Source: Betaproteobacteria bacterium
Lineage (GTDB): Bacteria > Pseudomonadota > Gammaproteobacteria > Burkholderiales > Burkholderiaceae_C
Direction of reading: 5' to 3'
NCBI GenBank assembly: GCA_013289985.1
Contig: JABCYW010000045.1
Location: 1-40,598 of the forward strand
Length of the DNA: 40,598 bases
The translations under genes were made by a program, and so were the position numbers. Position 1 is the stretch's first letter; the number at the start of each line of letters is the position of its first letter. Of the stretch, positions 23,997-33,853 are shown in pieces. A model generated the notes under the pieces. The model was given only the letters and a program-made list of their open reading frames with translations, made no database searches and was not told the DNA's origin.

Positions 23997-24734
23997 ATGA
24001 ACGAAGTCCAGACCGCGCTGGTCACCGGCGCCTCGCGCGGCATCGGCCGCGCCATCGCGCAGACGCTGGCCGAGCGCGGCTTCCGCGTCATCGGCACCGC
24101 CACCAGCGACGCCGGCGCGCAGGCCATCACCGAGGCGCTGGCTGGCCATTCCGGCTGCAAGGGCGTCAAGCTCGACGTCAACGACGCCGCGGGCGTCACC
24201 GCGCTGGTGGACGGCATCGTCAAGGAATACGGCGGCATCCACGTGCTGGTCAACAACGCCGGCATCACGCGCGACGGCCTGGCCATGCGCATGAAGGACG
24301 ACGACTGGGACGCGGTGCACGACACCAACCTGAAGTCGGTGTTCCGCATGGCCCGCGAGGTGATGCGCCCGATGATGAAGCAGCGCTTCGGCCGCATCGT
24401 CAGCATCACGTCGGTCGTCGGCGCCAGCGGCAACGCCGGCCAGGCCAACTACGCGGCGGCCAAGGCCGGGGTCGCGGGCATGACGCGCGCGCTGGCGCGC
24501 GAGCTGGGCAGCCGCAACATCACCGTCAACTGCGTCGCGCCGGGTTTCATCGAGACCGACATGACCGACGTGCTGCCCGAGGCGCAGAAGGCCGCGCTGC
24601 TGCAACAGATCCCGCTGAATCGCCTCGGCAAGCCCGAGGAGATCGCGCAGGCGGTGGCGTTCCTGGCCTCTCGCGAGGCCGGCTACATCACTGGTACGGA
24701 GCTGCACGTCAACGGCGGCATGTACATGAATTGA
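23997..24734 (+). CDS. fabG: 3-oxoacyl-ACP reductase
   Basis: A 245-residue classical SDR that reduces 3-ketoacyl-ACP with [24 protein letters not shown] is the cofactor motif and [16 protein letters not shown] the structural NNAG block. The catalytic residues are in [14 protein letters not shown] (Ser) and Y152-AAAK156. [16 protein letters not shown] and the C-terminal [13 protein letters not shown] are diagnostic of FabG. GCGGAGG lies about 8 bases before the ATG. A 58-base spacer with a small CGCCC-GAA-GGGCG hairpin separates it from fabD. Confidence 0.96.
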   Translation: MNEVQTALVTGASRGIGRAIAQTLAERGFRVIGTATSDAGAQAITEALAGHSGCKGVKLDVNDAAGVTALVDGIVKEYGGIHVLVNNAGITRDGLAMRMKDDDWDAVHDTNLKSVFRMAREVMRPMMKQRFGRIVSITSVVGASGNAGQANYAAAKAGVAGMTRALARELGSRNITVNCVAPGFIETDMTDVLPEAQKAALLQQIPLNRLGKPEEIAQAVAFLASREAGYITGTELHVNGGMYMN

Positions 24735-24789
24735 GCGGATTGCCGTATCGGTCGCAAGGCCGGTGCGGTCGTCTGGTTATCTGGGCAAG

Positions 24790-24795
24790 TAGAAT
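24790..24795 (+). promoter_or_regulatory. Possible internal -10 box ahead of acpP
   Basis: TAGAAT lies in the 98-base fabG-acpP gap, 37 bases before the acpP ATG. No convincing -35 was found. acpP is usually needed in excess over the fab enzymes, so an extra promoter would make sense, but this rests on one hexamer. Confidence 0.3.
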
Positions 24796-24832
24796 CCGCC
24801 CGTTTTTACGCAAACCCTCCCGGAGGAGTGTC

Positions 24833-25072
24833 ATGAGCGATATCGAAGCACGAGTCAAGAAAATCATTGCCGAACAACTCGGCGTTCCCGAAGCCGATGT
24901 GGCCAACGACAAGGCCTTCGTGGCCGACCTGGGCGCGGACTCGCTCGACACGGTCGAACTGGTGATGGCGCTGGAAGACGAATTCAGCATCGAGATCCCC
25001 GACGAAGAAGCCGAGAAGATCACCACGGTGCAGCTCGCGATCGACTACGCCAAGGGCCACGCGAAACAGTGA
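24833..25072 (+). CDS. acpP: Acyl carrier protein
   Basis: A 79-residue carrier that holds growing acyl chains on a phosphopantetheine arm. The attachment site is S37 in [19 protein letters not shown]. The protein is acidic and helical, as expected, starting [23 protein letters not shown] ends 4 bases before the ATG, a strong ribosome site in keeping with its high expression. It lies between fabG and fabF in the conserved order. Confidence 0.97.
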   Translation: MSDIEARVKKIIAEQLGVPEADVANDKAFVADLGADSLDTVELVMALEDEFSIEIPDEEAEKITTVQLAIDYAKGHAKQ

Positions 25073-25185
25073 GCCCCACGCTCCCTTGAATCTTCATCGG
25101 GGAGAACCGAGCGGCAGCGCCGGGAGCGTCTAGCGTCCCAGCCTGCCGTCGTTTGAAGAAGCCCTCTGGGCTCGAGAGAATTTTC

Positions 25186-26430
25186 ATGAGTCGTCGTCGC
25201 GTCGTCGTTACTGGTCTTGGTCTGGTCTGTCCCGTGGGCAACACGGTGGCGGAGGGCTGGGCCAACATCGTGGCGGGCAAGTCCGGCATCGCCACGATCA
25301 CCAAGTTCGATGCCACTCCGTTCGCCTGCCGCTTCGCGGGCGAGGTGAAGGGCTTCAATGTCGAGGACTACGTCCCCGGCAAGGATGCCCGCCACATGGA
25401 TACCTTCATCCACTACGGCGTGGCGGCGGCGATGCAGGCGGTCAAGGACGCGGGCCTGAAGACCGGCGACCAGCTGTCCGAGGAAGAGGGCGATCGCATC
25501 GGCGTGCTGATGGGCGCCGGCATCGGCGGCCTGCCCGAGATCGAGCACACGCAGACCGAGTACGCCACGCGCGGCCCGCGCCGCATCTCGCCGTTCTTCG
25601 TGCCGGCCTCGATCATCAACATGATCTCCGGCCACGTGTCGATCTTCTGCGGCTTCCGCGGTCCCAACCTCGGGCTGGTGACGGCCTGCACGACGGGCCT
25701 GCATTCCATCGGCATGGCCGGCCGCATGATCGAGTACGGCGACGCCGACGTGATGATCGCCGGAGGCGCCGAATCCACCGTGTCCCCGCTGGGCATCGGC
25801 GGCTTCGCGTCCGCGCGCGCGCTGTCCACGCGCAACGACGACCCCGCCAGCGCCTCGCGCCCGTGGGACAAGGATCGCGACGGCTTCGTGCTGGGCGAGG
25901 GCGCCGGCGCGCTGGTGCTCGAGGAGTACGAGCACGCCAAGGCGCGCGGCGCCACCATCTACGCCGAGCTCGCGGGCTTCGGCATGAGCGGCGACGCGTA
26001 CCACATGACCGCGCCCAACGTGGACGGCCCGAACCGCTCGATGCGCGCCGCGCTCGAGAACGCCGGCGTCAACGCCGACCAGGTGCAGTACCTCAACGCG
26101 CACGGCACCTCCACGCCGCTGGGCGACCTGAACGAGACCAACGCCATCAAGAAGGCGTTCGGCGACCACGCGAAGAAGCTGGCCGTGAGCTCCACCAAGT
26201 CCATGACCGGCCACCTGCTGGGCGGCGCCGGTGGCATCGAATCGGTGTTCACCGTCCTGTCGCTGCGCGACCAGGTCGCCCCGCCGACGATCAACCTGGT
26301 GAACCAGGACCCCGAGTGCGATCTCGACTACTGCGCCAACACGGCGCGCGAGATGAAGATCGACATCGCGGTGAAGAACAACTTCGGCTTCGGCGGAACG
26401 AACGGAACCCTGGTGTTCCGCAAGGTCTGA
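25186..26430 (+). CDS. fabF: Beta-ketoacyl-ACP synthase II
   Basis: A 414-residue elongating condensing enzyme. The Cys-His-His triad is intact: C168 in VTACTTGLHS, H306 in NAHGTSTPLGD and H343 in TGHLLGGAGG. VVVTGLGLVCPVGN is the standard N-terminus and NNFGFGGTNGTLVF the C-terminus. ATG 25186 follows GAGAG by about 7 bases; a longer TTG start at 25153 is less likely. It completes the fab cluster. Confidence 0.96.
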   Translation: MSRRRVVVTGLGLVCPVGNTVAEGWANIVAGKSGIATITKFDATPFACRFAGEVKGFNVEDYVPGKDARHMDTFIHYGVAAAMQAVKDAGLKTGDQLSEEEGDRIGVLMGAGIGGLPEIEHTQTEYATRGPRRISPFFVPASIINMISGHVSIFCGFRGPNLGLVTACTTGLHSIGMAGRMIEYGDADVMIAGGAESTVSPLGIGGFASARALSTRNDDPASASRPWDKDRDGFVLGEGAGALVLEEYEHAKARGATIYAELAGFGMSGDAYHMTAPNVDGPNRSMRAALENAGVNADQVQYLNAHGTSTPLGDLNETNAIKKAFGDHAKKLAVSSTKSMTGHLLGGAGGIESVFTVLSLRDQVAPPTINLVNQDPECDLDYCANTAREMKIDIAVKNNFGFGGTNGTLVFRKV

Positions 26431-26453
26431 GTTCCGCGGCCAACCGGCGAGCC

Positions 26454-26972
26454 ATGCGCGCGCCGCCTCCCGTCGAGTTCAAGAGCGCGCTCGCGCGCGC
26501 CTGGCGCACCGCGTTGTCGCTGCTCGTCGGCGCCTCCGTGGCCGTGCCGCTCGCCTGGAGCCTTCCATTCCTGGCTGCCCGCTGGGGCGGCGGCCAGCCC
26601 GACGCCTTGTTCGAGGCGCTCGGCAATCCGCTCGTGCAGGGCGGCCTGGCCGCCTGGGTGGCGGCGATGGCCGTCGCCGCCTTCTGGCTGGCCAGCAAGC
26701 GAGCTGCGGCCAGTGAGCGCACGCTGCGCTGGGATGGCCAGGATTGGGTGCTCGCGGGCGCCGCCGCCGGCCGCCCCGACCAGCGCGGTGACGCCGCCCT
26801 GATGCTGGACCTCGGCCCCTGGATGCTCGTGCGCTTCCTGCCCCGCGCGAGCACCGGCTCCGGCGCCGCCACCTGGCTGCCGCTGACGGTGGCCGGCGAC
26901 CTGGCGCGCTGGGCCGCCTTCCGGGGCGCGCTGTGGAACTGGCGCGCCGGCCGGGGGGATGCAGGTCCATGA
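26454..26972 (+). CDS. Uncharacterised membrane protein between fabF and rpoE
   Basis: A 172-residue protein I cannot assign. Two hydrophobic segments (about residues 17-42, ALSLLVGASVAVPLAWSLPF, and 62-80, GGLAAWVAAMAVAAFWLAS) are followed by a soluble part rich in tryptophan (RWDGQDWVLAG, LGPWMLVRFLP, WLPLTVAG). The plan of two N-terminal helices and then a short Trp-rich beta domain resembles the YgfX/CptA layout, but I see no motif that proves it. It overlaps rpoE by 4 bases, so the two are probably translated together, and it may work in the envelope-stress unit. Confidence 0.65.
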   Translation: MRAPPPVEFKSALARAWRTALSLLVGASVAVPLAWSLPFLAARWGGGQPDALFEALGNPLVQGGLAAWVAAMAVAAFWLASKRAAASERTLRWDGQDWVLAGAAAGRPDQRGDAALMLDLGPWMLVRFLPRASTGSGAATWLPLTVAGDLARWAAFRGALWNWRAGRGDAGP

Positions 26973-27583
26973 CGATGCTCAACCCCGATCCGGACGCCGC
27001 GCTGGTCCAACGGGTCAAGGAAGGCGACGTGCGCGCCTTCGAGATGCTGGTCGTCAAGTACCAGCGCCGCATCGAGCGCCTGATCGGCCGCATGGTGCGC
27101 GACGTCGACCTGGTGGCCGACATCGCCCAGGAGACCTTCATCCGCGCCTACCGCGCGCTGCCGCAGTTCCGGGCCGAGAGCGCGTTCTACACGTGGCTCT
27201 ACCGCATCGCCGTCAACACCGCCAAGAAGGCGCTGGTCGACATGAAGCGCGATCCCGTGATGACGCACACGGCGTTGCAGGGCGCCGATGACGACGATGA
27301 AACTTACCGCGGCGGAATGGAACCAACCGACGGCGAGACGCCCGAGGCCCTGCTCGCCAGCAAGGAGATCGCCGCCACCGTCAATGCGGCCATTGCCGCG
27401 CTGTCGGAAGACCTGCGCCAGGCGATCACCCTGCGCGAGATCGAAGGCCTCAGCTACGAAGAGATTTCGGACGTGATGAACTGCCCCATCGGTACCGTGC
27501 GTTCGCGCATCTTCCGCGCCCGCGAGGCCATCGCCGAACGGCTGCGGCCGCTGCTCGATACCCGTGACGGCAGACGTTGGTGA
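26969..27583 (+). CDS. rpoE: ECF RNA polymerase sigma factor RpoE (AlgU)
   Basis: A 204-residue extracytoplasmic-function sigma factor that directs the envelope-stress response. Region 2 is LVVKYQRRIERLIGRMVRD then DIAQETFIRAYRAL and FYTWLYRIAVNTAK. Region 4 is LREIEGLSYEEISDVM with IGTVRSRIFRAREAI, the helix-turn-helix that reads the -35 element. The close match to RpoE/AlgU and the rseA-rseB-degP genes downstream make the assignment firm. Its ATG overlaps the upstream membrane-protein stop (ATGA). The 84-base gap before rseA holds no strong signal. Confidence 0.95.
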   Translation: MTMLNPDPDAALVQRVKEGDVRAFEMLVVKYQRRIERLIGRMVRDVDLVADIAQETFIRAYRALPQFRAESAFYTWLYRIAVNTAKKALVDMKRDPVMTHTALQGADDDDETYRGGMEPTDGETPEALLASKEIAATVNAAIAALSEDLRQAITLREIEGLSYEEISDVMNCPIGTVRSRIFRAREAIAERLRPLLDTRDGRRW

Positions 27584-27667
27584 GCGCACACTCATCAGAA
27601 CAGAACGACGCCATGAATACCCGACTCACTGCCACCCGGCGAACCGACGACCTGTTGCGAGGTTTGA

Positions 27668-28321
27668 ATGTCCCAGCCTGATAGCGATCGTTCCTCTTCC
27701 CGTCGCATCGTCTCGGCGCTGGCCGACGGCGACGCCACCGACAGCGAAGCCGCGCGCGCGTTCCAGGCGTGGCGCGACGACCCCGATGCGCGGGCGACTT
27801 GGCACGCGTACCAGCTGATCGGCGACGTGCTGCGCAGCGACGACCTGGCCGCCGAGCCGGCCGCCGACGAAGCCTTCCTGGTGGCGCTGCGGGCCCGCCT
27901 GGCCACCGAGCCGGTGGTGCTCGCGCCGCAGCCGCGCGTGGAAGAACAGGCGGTGGCCCAGACGGTCGCGGCCAACGCCTCGGCCCGCAGCCGCGCCCGC
28001 TGGCAGGGGCCCATGGCGATGGCGGCCGGCTTCCTGGCCGTCATCGGCGTGCTCAACGTGGCCGGTCCGTTCAGGCACGGCGGCAACGCCTCGGTGGCGT
28101 CGAACGGCGCGCCGGCCTCCGGCCCGGTGCTGGCGGCCACCACCTCGGTCAACAACAGCGGCCTGGTGCTCACCTCGGCGCAGACGCCGGCCCAGACCAA
28201 GGCCGCCGCCGACCAGCTCGCGCCGTACCTCGCCGCGCACCGCCAGTCGGCGATGAGCGGCCCGTTCCAGATGCCGGGCAGCGACCTTCGCAACGTGTCC
28301 CTGGTGCAGCCCGCGAAGTGA
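27668..28321 (+). CDS. rseA: Anti-sigma-E factor RseA/MucA family
   Basis: A 217-residue single-pass inner-membrane anti-sigma factor. The cytoplasmic sigma-binding domain is ISALADGD followed by WRDDPDARATWHAYQLIGD, closely like RseA. One transmembrane helix lies near residues 116-133 (PMAMAAGFLAVIGVLNVAGP), and the periplasmic C-terminal domain follows. Regulated cleavage of this protein frees RpoE. A conserved SALADGD start and position after rpoE support ATG 27668. It overlaps rseB by 3 bases. Confidence 0.88.
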   Translation: MSQPDSDRSSSRRIVSALADGDATDSEAARAFQAWRDDPDARATWHAYQLIGDVLRSDDLAAEPAADEAFLVALRARLATEPVVLAPQPRVEEQAVAQTVAANASARSRARWQGPMAMAAGFLAVIGVLNVAGPFRHGGNASVASNGAPASGPVLAATTSVNNSGLVLTSAQTPAQTKAAADQLAPYLAAHRQSAMSGPFQMPGSDLRNVSLVQPAK

Positions 28322-29442
28322 TGGGCGCCGCGCTGTCCACGAGCCTGCGCGTGGCCGCTCCGGTGCGAGCGTTGCGCGCGCACGTGCTGCGTGCGCCGCG
28401 CGCGTGGTCGCGCGTGTCGCGGCTGTCGGGCGCGCTGGTGTGCGCCGCGGCGCTGGGCACGGGCTCCGTGCGCGCGCAATCGCAGAGGCCGCCCGCGCCG
28501 CCGCTGTCCACCGCCAGCGGCGAGAGCCCCGGCGACCTGCGCGGCTGGCTCGCGCGCATCCACGACGCCGCGGCGCGCAGCAACTACGTGGGCACCTTCG
28601 TCAACAGCACCGGCACCAGCGTCGTGAGCTCGCGCGTGGGTCACTTCAACGAAGGCAAGACCACGCTGGAGCGCGTCGACGCGCTCGACGGCGAGCAGCG
28701 CTCGATGCTGCGCATCAACGACGAGGAGCGCACGCTGTGGCCGCGCTACCGCGTGGCGGTGATCGAGCCGGTCGACCCGCGCGCGTCGTTCCCGGCGCTG
28801 GTCAGCGGCAGCGAGAAGCACATCCCCGAGTTCTACGAGCTGCACGTCCAGTCGCCCGAGCGCATCGCCGGCCACGACGCCGACCGCCTGCTGCTGAAGG
28901 CGCGCGACGACAGCCGCTTCGACCGCGTGATCTGGGCCGACCACGCCACCGGCCTGCTGCTGCGCGTCGACGTGCTGGAGGAGGGCCGCACGCTCGAATC
29001 GTCCGGCTTCTCCGACGTCAACATCGGCGTGAAGCCCGACGCGGCGGCGATCTACGCCGAACTCCATCGCGGCGACGGCTACCACCTGGTGCGGCGCGAG
29101 GTGCAGCACACGAAGCTGGAGGCCGAGGGCTGGACGATGCAGGCGGCGCTGCTGCCCGCGGGTTTCCAGACGCTGGGCTGCGTGCGCCGCGCGCTGAACA
29201 TGACCAGCGACGACGCGGGCCAGCCCAAGGTGCTGCAGTCGATCTGGTCGGACGGCATCACGCACGTGTCGCTGTTCATCGAGGCGTTCCAGCCGCAGCG
29301 CCATCGCAGCGAGGGATTGACGGTGATCGGGGCCACCCACACGCTCACGCGGCGCGTCAACGACATGTGGCTCACCGCCGTCGGCGACGTGCCGCCGGCC
29401 ACGCTCGATCAATTCATGCGGGCGCTCGAACGCAAGCCTTGA
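28321..29442 (+). CDS. rseB: Sigma-E regulator RseB/MucB
   Basis: A 373-residue periplasmic protein that binds RseA and protects it from cleavage. A signal peptide follows a long basic N-region (LSGALVCAAALGTGSVRAQ). The MucB/RseB N-domain shows as WLARIHDAAARSNYVGTFV and the SVVSSRVGHFNEG block. The C-terminal domain contains LPAGFQTLGCVRR, WSDGITHVSLFIE and THTLTRRVNDMWLTAVGDVP. ATG 28321 shares a base with the rseA stop (TGATG), so the two are translationally coupled. The first ~30 residues are unusually long for a signal peptide, and an internal start is possible. Confidence 0.9.
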   Translation: MGAALSTSLRVAAPVRALRAHVLRAPRAWSRVSRLSGALVCAAALGTGSVRAQSQRPPAPPLSTASGESPGDLRGWLARIHDAAARSNYVGTFVNSTGTSVVSSRVGHFNEGKTTLERVDALDGEQRSMLRINDEERTLWPRYRVAVIEPVDPRASFPALVSGSEKHIPEFYELHVQSPERIAGHDADRLLLKARDDSRFDRVIWADHATGLLLRVDVLEEGRTLESSGFSDVNIGVKPDAAAIYAELHRGDGYHLVRREVQHTKLEAEGWTMQAALLPAGFQTLGCVRRALNMTSDDAGQPKVLQSIWSDGITHVSLFIEAFQPQRHRSEGLTVIGATHTLTRRVNDMWLTAVGDVPPATLDQFMRALERKP

Positions 29443-29463
29443 GAACCCGGCCGCGGATGACCT

Positions 29464-29480
29464 TGCTCGGATTCCGAGCA
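29464..29480. other. Perfect 7-bp inverted repeat before degP
   Basis: TGCTCGG (29464-29470) and CCGAGCA (29474-29480) flank a 3-base loop, 22 bases after the rseB stop and 57 before degP. No T-run follows. It could be a weak terminator or a protein-binding dyad; I cannot tell which. Confidence 0.3.
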
Positions 29481-29536
29481 GGGTGCGCGGCATACTCCAC
29501 CGTCCACACCGTTTCCCCGTCCCGGAGCCCCAGTCC

Positions 29537-31066
29537 ATGTCGCAACCGCACGCCGCCATCCCGACGCTCGTCTCGCCTCGCCTGCGCCTGGCGCTTGCCG
29601 CCGGGGCGCTGGCCACGACCGCGCTGGCGGCCACGCCGCCCGCGCTGGCCGAGGCGGCCGCGCCCGCCGCCGCGGTGCCCGTGCAGGCGCCCGACACGCT
29701 CGTGCGCGGCCTGCCCGACTTCACCGGCCTCGTCGAGACGGTGGGCCCGGCGGTGGTCAACATCCGCACCAACATCAAGCCCAAGGCCGCCGGTCCCGAC
29801 ACGTCGCTGCAGGCCCAGATGCAGCAACTGATCGAGGAATACATCCGCCGCCACGGCGGCCGCGGCGGGCGCAACGGCACGCCGCCCGGCGGCCAGGACG
29901 CACCCGACGACGACGACCAGCCCGAGCAGGGCTACATCGGCTCGGGCTTCCTGCTGTCGGCCGACGGCTACGTGATGACGAACGCGCACGTGGTGGAGAA
30001 CTCCGACGAGGTCACCGTCACGCTCACCGACAAGCGCGAGTTCAAGGCCAGGATCATCGGCAGCGACCAGCGCACCGACGTCGCGCTGCTCAAGATCGAG
30101 GCCGCGGGCCTGCCCTTCGTCAGGATCGGCAACGTCGACCGCCTGAAGGTGGGCGAGTGGGTGATCGCCATCGGCTCGCCGTTCGGCCTGGAGAGCACCG
30201 TCACCGCCGGCATCGTCAGCGCCAAGCAGCGCGAGACCGGTGACTACCTGCAGCTGCTGCAGACCGACGTCGCGATCAACCCCGGCAACTCCGGCGGCCC
30301 GCTGATCAACATGCGCGGCGAGGTCGTGGGCATCAACTCGCAGATCCTCAGCCCGTCGGGCACCAGCGCGGGCATCTCGCTGGCCATTCCCATCGACGAG
30401 GCGATCCGCGTGTCCGACCAGCTGCGCGCCAGCGGCCACGTCACGCGCGGGCGCATCGGCGTGCAGATCGGCGTGGTGACCAAGCAGGTTGCCGAGGCGC
30501 TGGGCCTGGGCAAGCCGATCGGCGCGCTGGTGGAAGGCCTGCAGGCCGGGCTGCCGGCGGAGAAGGCCGGCATCGAGGCCGGCGACATCATCACCAAGGT
30601 GCAGGACAAGACGGTGGAGCGCTACTCCGACCTGCCGCGCCTGGTGGGCATGGTCAAGCCCGGCGAGAAGGTCACCCTCACCGTGTTCCACGACGGCAAG
30701 GTCAAGGACGTCACGGCCGACGTGATCGACTTCGGGCCCGAGACGCCCCCCACGCTGGCCGCCCTCGACCCGGAGGCCGTCACGTCCACCAAGTCCCCGC
30801 TGGGGCTGAAGGTGACCGACCTCGGCGACGCCGATCGCGCCCGCCTGCACGTGAAGGTCGGCGTGCGCGTCGAGAGCGTCGAGGGCGCCGCGTCGCGGGC
30901 CGGCCTGCAGGAAGGCGACGTGGTGCTGGCCATCGGCAACGTGCAGGTGACCTCGGCCAAGCAGTTCGTCGCCACGGTGGCCAAGCTGGACAAGACGAAG
31001 GCCATCCCGGTGCTGGTGCGCCGCGGCGATTCGGCCAATTACCTCGTGATCCGTCCGAGCAAGTAA
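29537..31066 (+). CDS. degP: Periplasmic serine protease DegP/MucD (HtrA family)
   Basis: A 509-residue HtrA protease and chaperone for misfolded envelope proteins. A signal peptide (LALAAGALATTALAATPPAL) precedes the trypsin-like domain. The catalytic triad is H151 (NAHVVEN), D181 (RTDVALLKIE) and S252 (NPGNSGGPLIN). Two PDZ domains follow, the first at RGRIGVQIGVVTKQVAEALG and the second near PLGLKVTDLGDADRARL and GLQEGDVVLAIGNVQV. A Gly/Arg-rich insert (GGRGGRNGTPPGG) occupies the LA-loop position. ATG 29537 is chosen for the signal peptide. It is the effector of the rpoE-rseA-rseB unit upstream. Confidence 0.93.
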   Translation: MSQPHAAIPTLVSPRLRLALAAGALATTALAATPPALAEAAAPAAAVPVQAPDTLVRGLPDFTGLVETVGPAVVNIRTNIKPKAAGPDTSLQAQMQQLIEEYIRRHGGRGGRNGTPPGGQDAPDDDDQPEQGYIGSGFLLSADGYVMTNAHVVENSDEVTVTLTDKREFKARIIGSDQRTDVALLKIEAAGLPFVRIGNVDRLKVGEWVIAIGSPFGLESTVTAGIVSAKQRETGDYLQLLQTDVAINPGNSGGPLINMRGEVVGINSQILSPSGTSAGISLAIPIDEAIRVSDQLRASGHVTRGRIGVQIGVVTKQVAEALGLGKPIGALVEGLQAGLPAEKAGIEAGDIITKVQDKTVERYSDLPRLVGMVKPGEKVTLTVFHDGKVKDVTADVIDFGPETPPTLAALDPEAVTSTKSPLGLKVTDLGDADRARLHVKVGVRVESVEGAASRAGLQEGDVVLAIGNVQVTSAKQFVATVAKLDKTKAIPVLVRRGDSANYLVIRPSK

Positions 31067-31099
31067 AATCCCTGATCCGGCGGACCAGGCTCCGCCTCC

Positions 31100-31134
31100 G
31101 GCCCGGCGATTCGCTCCACGCGAGTCACCGGGCC
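31100..31134 (+). terminator. Long hairpin after degP
   Basis: GGCCCGG (31100-31106) pairs with CCGGGCC (31128-31134), and the inner bases CGATTCGC and GCGAGTCA continue the stem with one mismatch and one wobble. It begins 33 bases after degP and is followed by GCGCGCATTTTC, a weak T-run. It may end the rpoE unit before ettA. Confidence 0.5.
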
Positions 31135-31210
31135 GCGCGCATTTTCGAAGTCCAGCCATGCCCGCTGGTTTCGCGCCCCCTTTTTCGCATCTCTTTCGCA
31201 GGTCACCCAG

Positions 31211-32875
<1,665 letters not shown>

Positions 32876-32900
32876 GCGTCGCGCGCTGCGCGCACGAGAG

Positions 32901-32927
32901 AAGGCCGCCCATCGAGGCGGCCTTTTT
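32901..32927 (+). terminator. Rho-independent terminator of ettA
   Basis: GGCCGCC (32903-32909) pairs with GGCGGCC (32916-32922) around a 6-base loop, preceded by AA and followed by TTTTT. It is 25 bases after the ettA stop. Confidence 0.9.
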
Positions 32928-32991
32928 CATGGACGCGGCGCAAGCGCAAGACGTGACTGTGCGTCGGCGAATGGCGAGGTCGCTCTACCGG

Positions 32992-33312
32992 TCAGTCGGG
33001 CTTCATCCATGCCGGGATGTCCCGCGCTGCGTGAAGAAGCCGCCAGACGTCGATCCGGTCGTCGTGCTCGAAATAGAAGACGAGGTAGGGGAAGTGGCTC
33101 AGTGGCCAGGAGCGCAGCCCTGCGAGACCCAGTTCGTGCGCGTGGCGCGGAGAACCCGTCGCGGGTGCTCGGCCGATATGCCGATACGCGGACTCGAGCG
33201 CATCGACGAAGTCGAGCGCGACGCGCTCTGACGCCTCGGAGAGGTAGAAGTCGATCGCGTCGAGGATGTCCTGGTGCGCGGCAGCACGTGGCCGCACGGG
33301 CTTGATGCTCAT
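32992..33312 (-). CDS. parE: ParE/RelE-family toxin
   Basis: A 106-residue toxin of the ParE type. RAAAHQDILDAIDFYLSEAS is the N-terminal helix pair, FVDALESAYRHIGRAPATGS follows, and LRSWPLSHFPYLVFYFEHDD then DVWRLLHAARDIPAWM form the C-terminal beta-sheet. ParE toxins poison DNA gyrase, while RelE relatives cut mRNA; the sequence is closer to ParE. It overlaps the antitoxin gene by 4 bases (ATGA), the usual parD-parE order, and the frame is intact. Confidence 0.85.
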   Translation of the reverse strand: MSIKPVRPRAAAHQDILDAIDFYLSEASERVALDFVDALESAYRHIGRAPATGSPRHAHELGLAGLRSWPLSHFPYLVFYFEHDDRIDVWRLLHAARDIPAWMKPD

Positions 33313-33548
33313 TCGTCCGCGCGGCGGCGGATGCGCGCGCGCAAGGCGTCGAAGTACGGCGGTGCGGCGGGCTCGCCGACGCCGGAGTTCGCGCCGTCCA
33401 TCAGCATGTCGCGCAACCGGCAGCGGTCCTGGTCGCGGCGGATCAGCTCGCGCACGTATTCGCTGCTCGTGCCGAAGCCGCGATCGGCCACTTGCGCGTC
33501 GACGAAGTCCTTCATCGACTCGGGAAGGGAGATGTTCATCGTGCCCAT
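33309..33548 (-). CDS. parD: ParD-family antitoxin (ribbon-helix-helix)
   Basis: A 79-residue antitoxin. MGTMNISLPESMKDFVDAQV is the ParD ribbon-helix-helix domain and GFGTSSEYVRELIRRDQDR the second helix. The C-terminal PYFDALRARIRRRADE binds the toxin. ATG 33548 is preferred from the usual MGTMNISLP start; ATG 33557 would add three residues. It is upstream of parE and probably represses the pair through the repeats just upstream. Confidence 0.87.
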   Translation of the reverse strand: MGTMNISLPESMKDFVDAQVADRGFGTSSEYVRELIRRDQDRCRLRDMLMDGANSGVGEPAAPPYFDALRARIRRRADE

Positions 33549-33555
33549 GGCGCCC

Positions 33556-33583
33556 ATGCTATCGGCTTGGCAAAATTTGGCAA
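33556..33583 (-). promoter_or_regulatory. parDE promoter and operator repeats
   Basis: Two direct repeats of TTGGCAA on the + strand (33567-33573 and 33577-33583) are spaced one helical turn apart, an arrangement often bound by ParD-type antitoxins. On the - strand TTGCCA (33583-33578) and TAGCAT (33561-33556) could be -35 and -10 boxes 16 bases apart, placing the transcript start next to the parD ATG. Confidence 0.4.
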
Positions 33584-33605
33584 GGACGACGCGCGACCTC
33601 CAATG

Positions 33606-33631
33606 CAAAAAGCCGCCCGAAGGCGGCCTTT
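33606..33631 (-). terminator. Rho-independent terminator of rpmB-rpmG
   Basis: On the - strand GCCGCC, the tetraloop TTCG and GGCGGC (33627-33612) are followed by TTTTT (33611-33607). It lies about 30 bases after the rpmG stop. Confidence 0.9.
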
Positions 33632-33661
33632 GACGAACGGGGAGCGCGGGCTCCGCTCCGA

Positions 33662-33832
33662 TCAGCGCAGCTTGATTTCCTTGTACAGGACGTGCTTGCG
33701 CGCCTTCGGATCGAACTTCATGAATTCGAGCTTTTCAGGCGTCGTCTTCTTGTTCTTGTTCGTGGTGTAGAAGTGACCCGTACCCGCGGTCGATTCCAGC
33801 TTGATCTTTTCGCGTCCACCCTTGGCTGCCAT
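33662..33832 (-). CDS. rpmG: 50S ribosomal protein L33
   Basis: A 56-residue ribosomal protein. From ATG 33832 the - strand reads [20 protein letters not shown], then [20 protein letters not shown] and a C-terminus ending KEIKLR before TGA. This is the cysteine-free L33 form usual in proteobacteria. It follows rpmB by 21 bases in the standard rpmB-rpmG operon. The RBS GGAGAG lies about 7 bases upstream of the ATG. Confidence 0.96.
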   Translation of the reverse strand: MAAKGGREKIKLESTAGTGHFYTTNKNKKTTPEKLEFMKFDPKARKHVLYKEIKLR

Positions 33833-33853
33833 GGTGTATCTCTCCAGTGATGA

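Noticed and set aside
27613-27681. A 22-codon frame between rpoE and rseA overlapping the rseA start
   Set aside because: No ribosome site, ordinary length for chance in this sequence, and no similarity I can name.
29464-29480. RpoE-dependent promoter upstream of degP
   Set aside because: I looked for GAACTT and TCTGA-like boxes with the right spacing before degP and rpoE and found none I could support.
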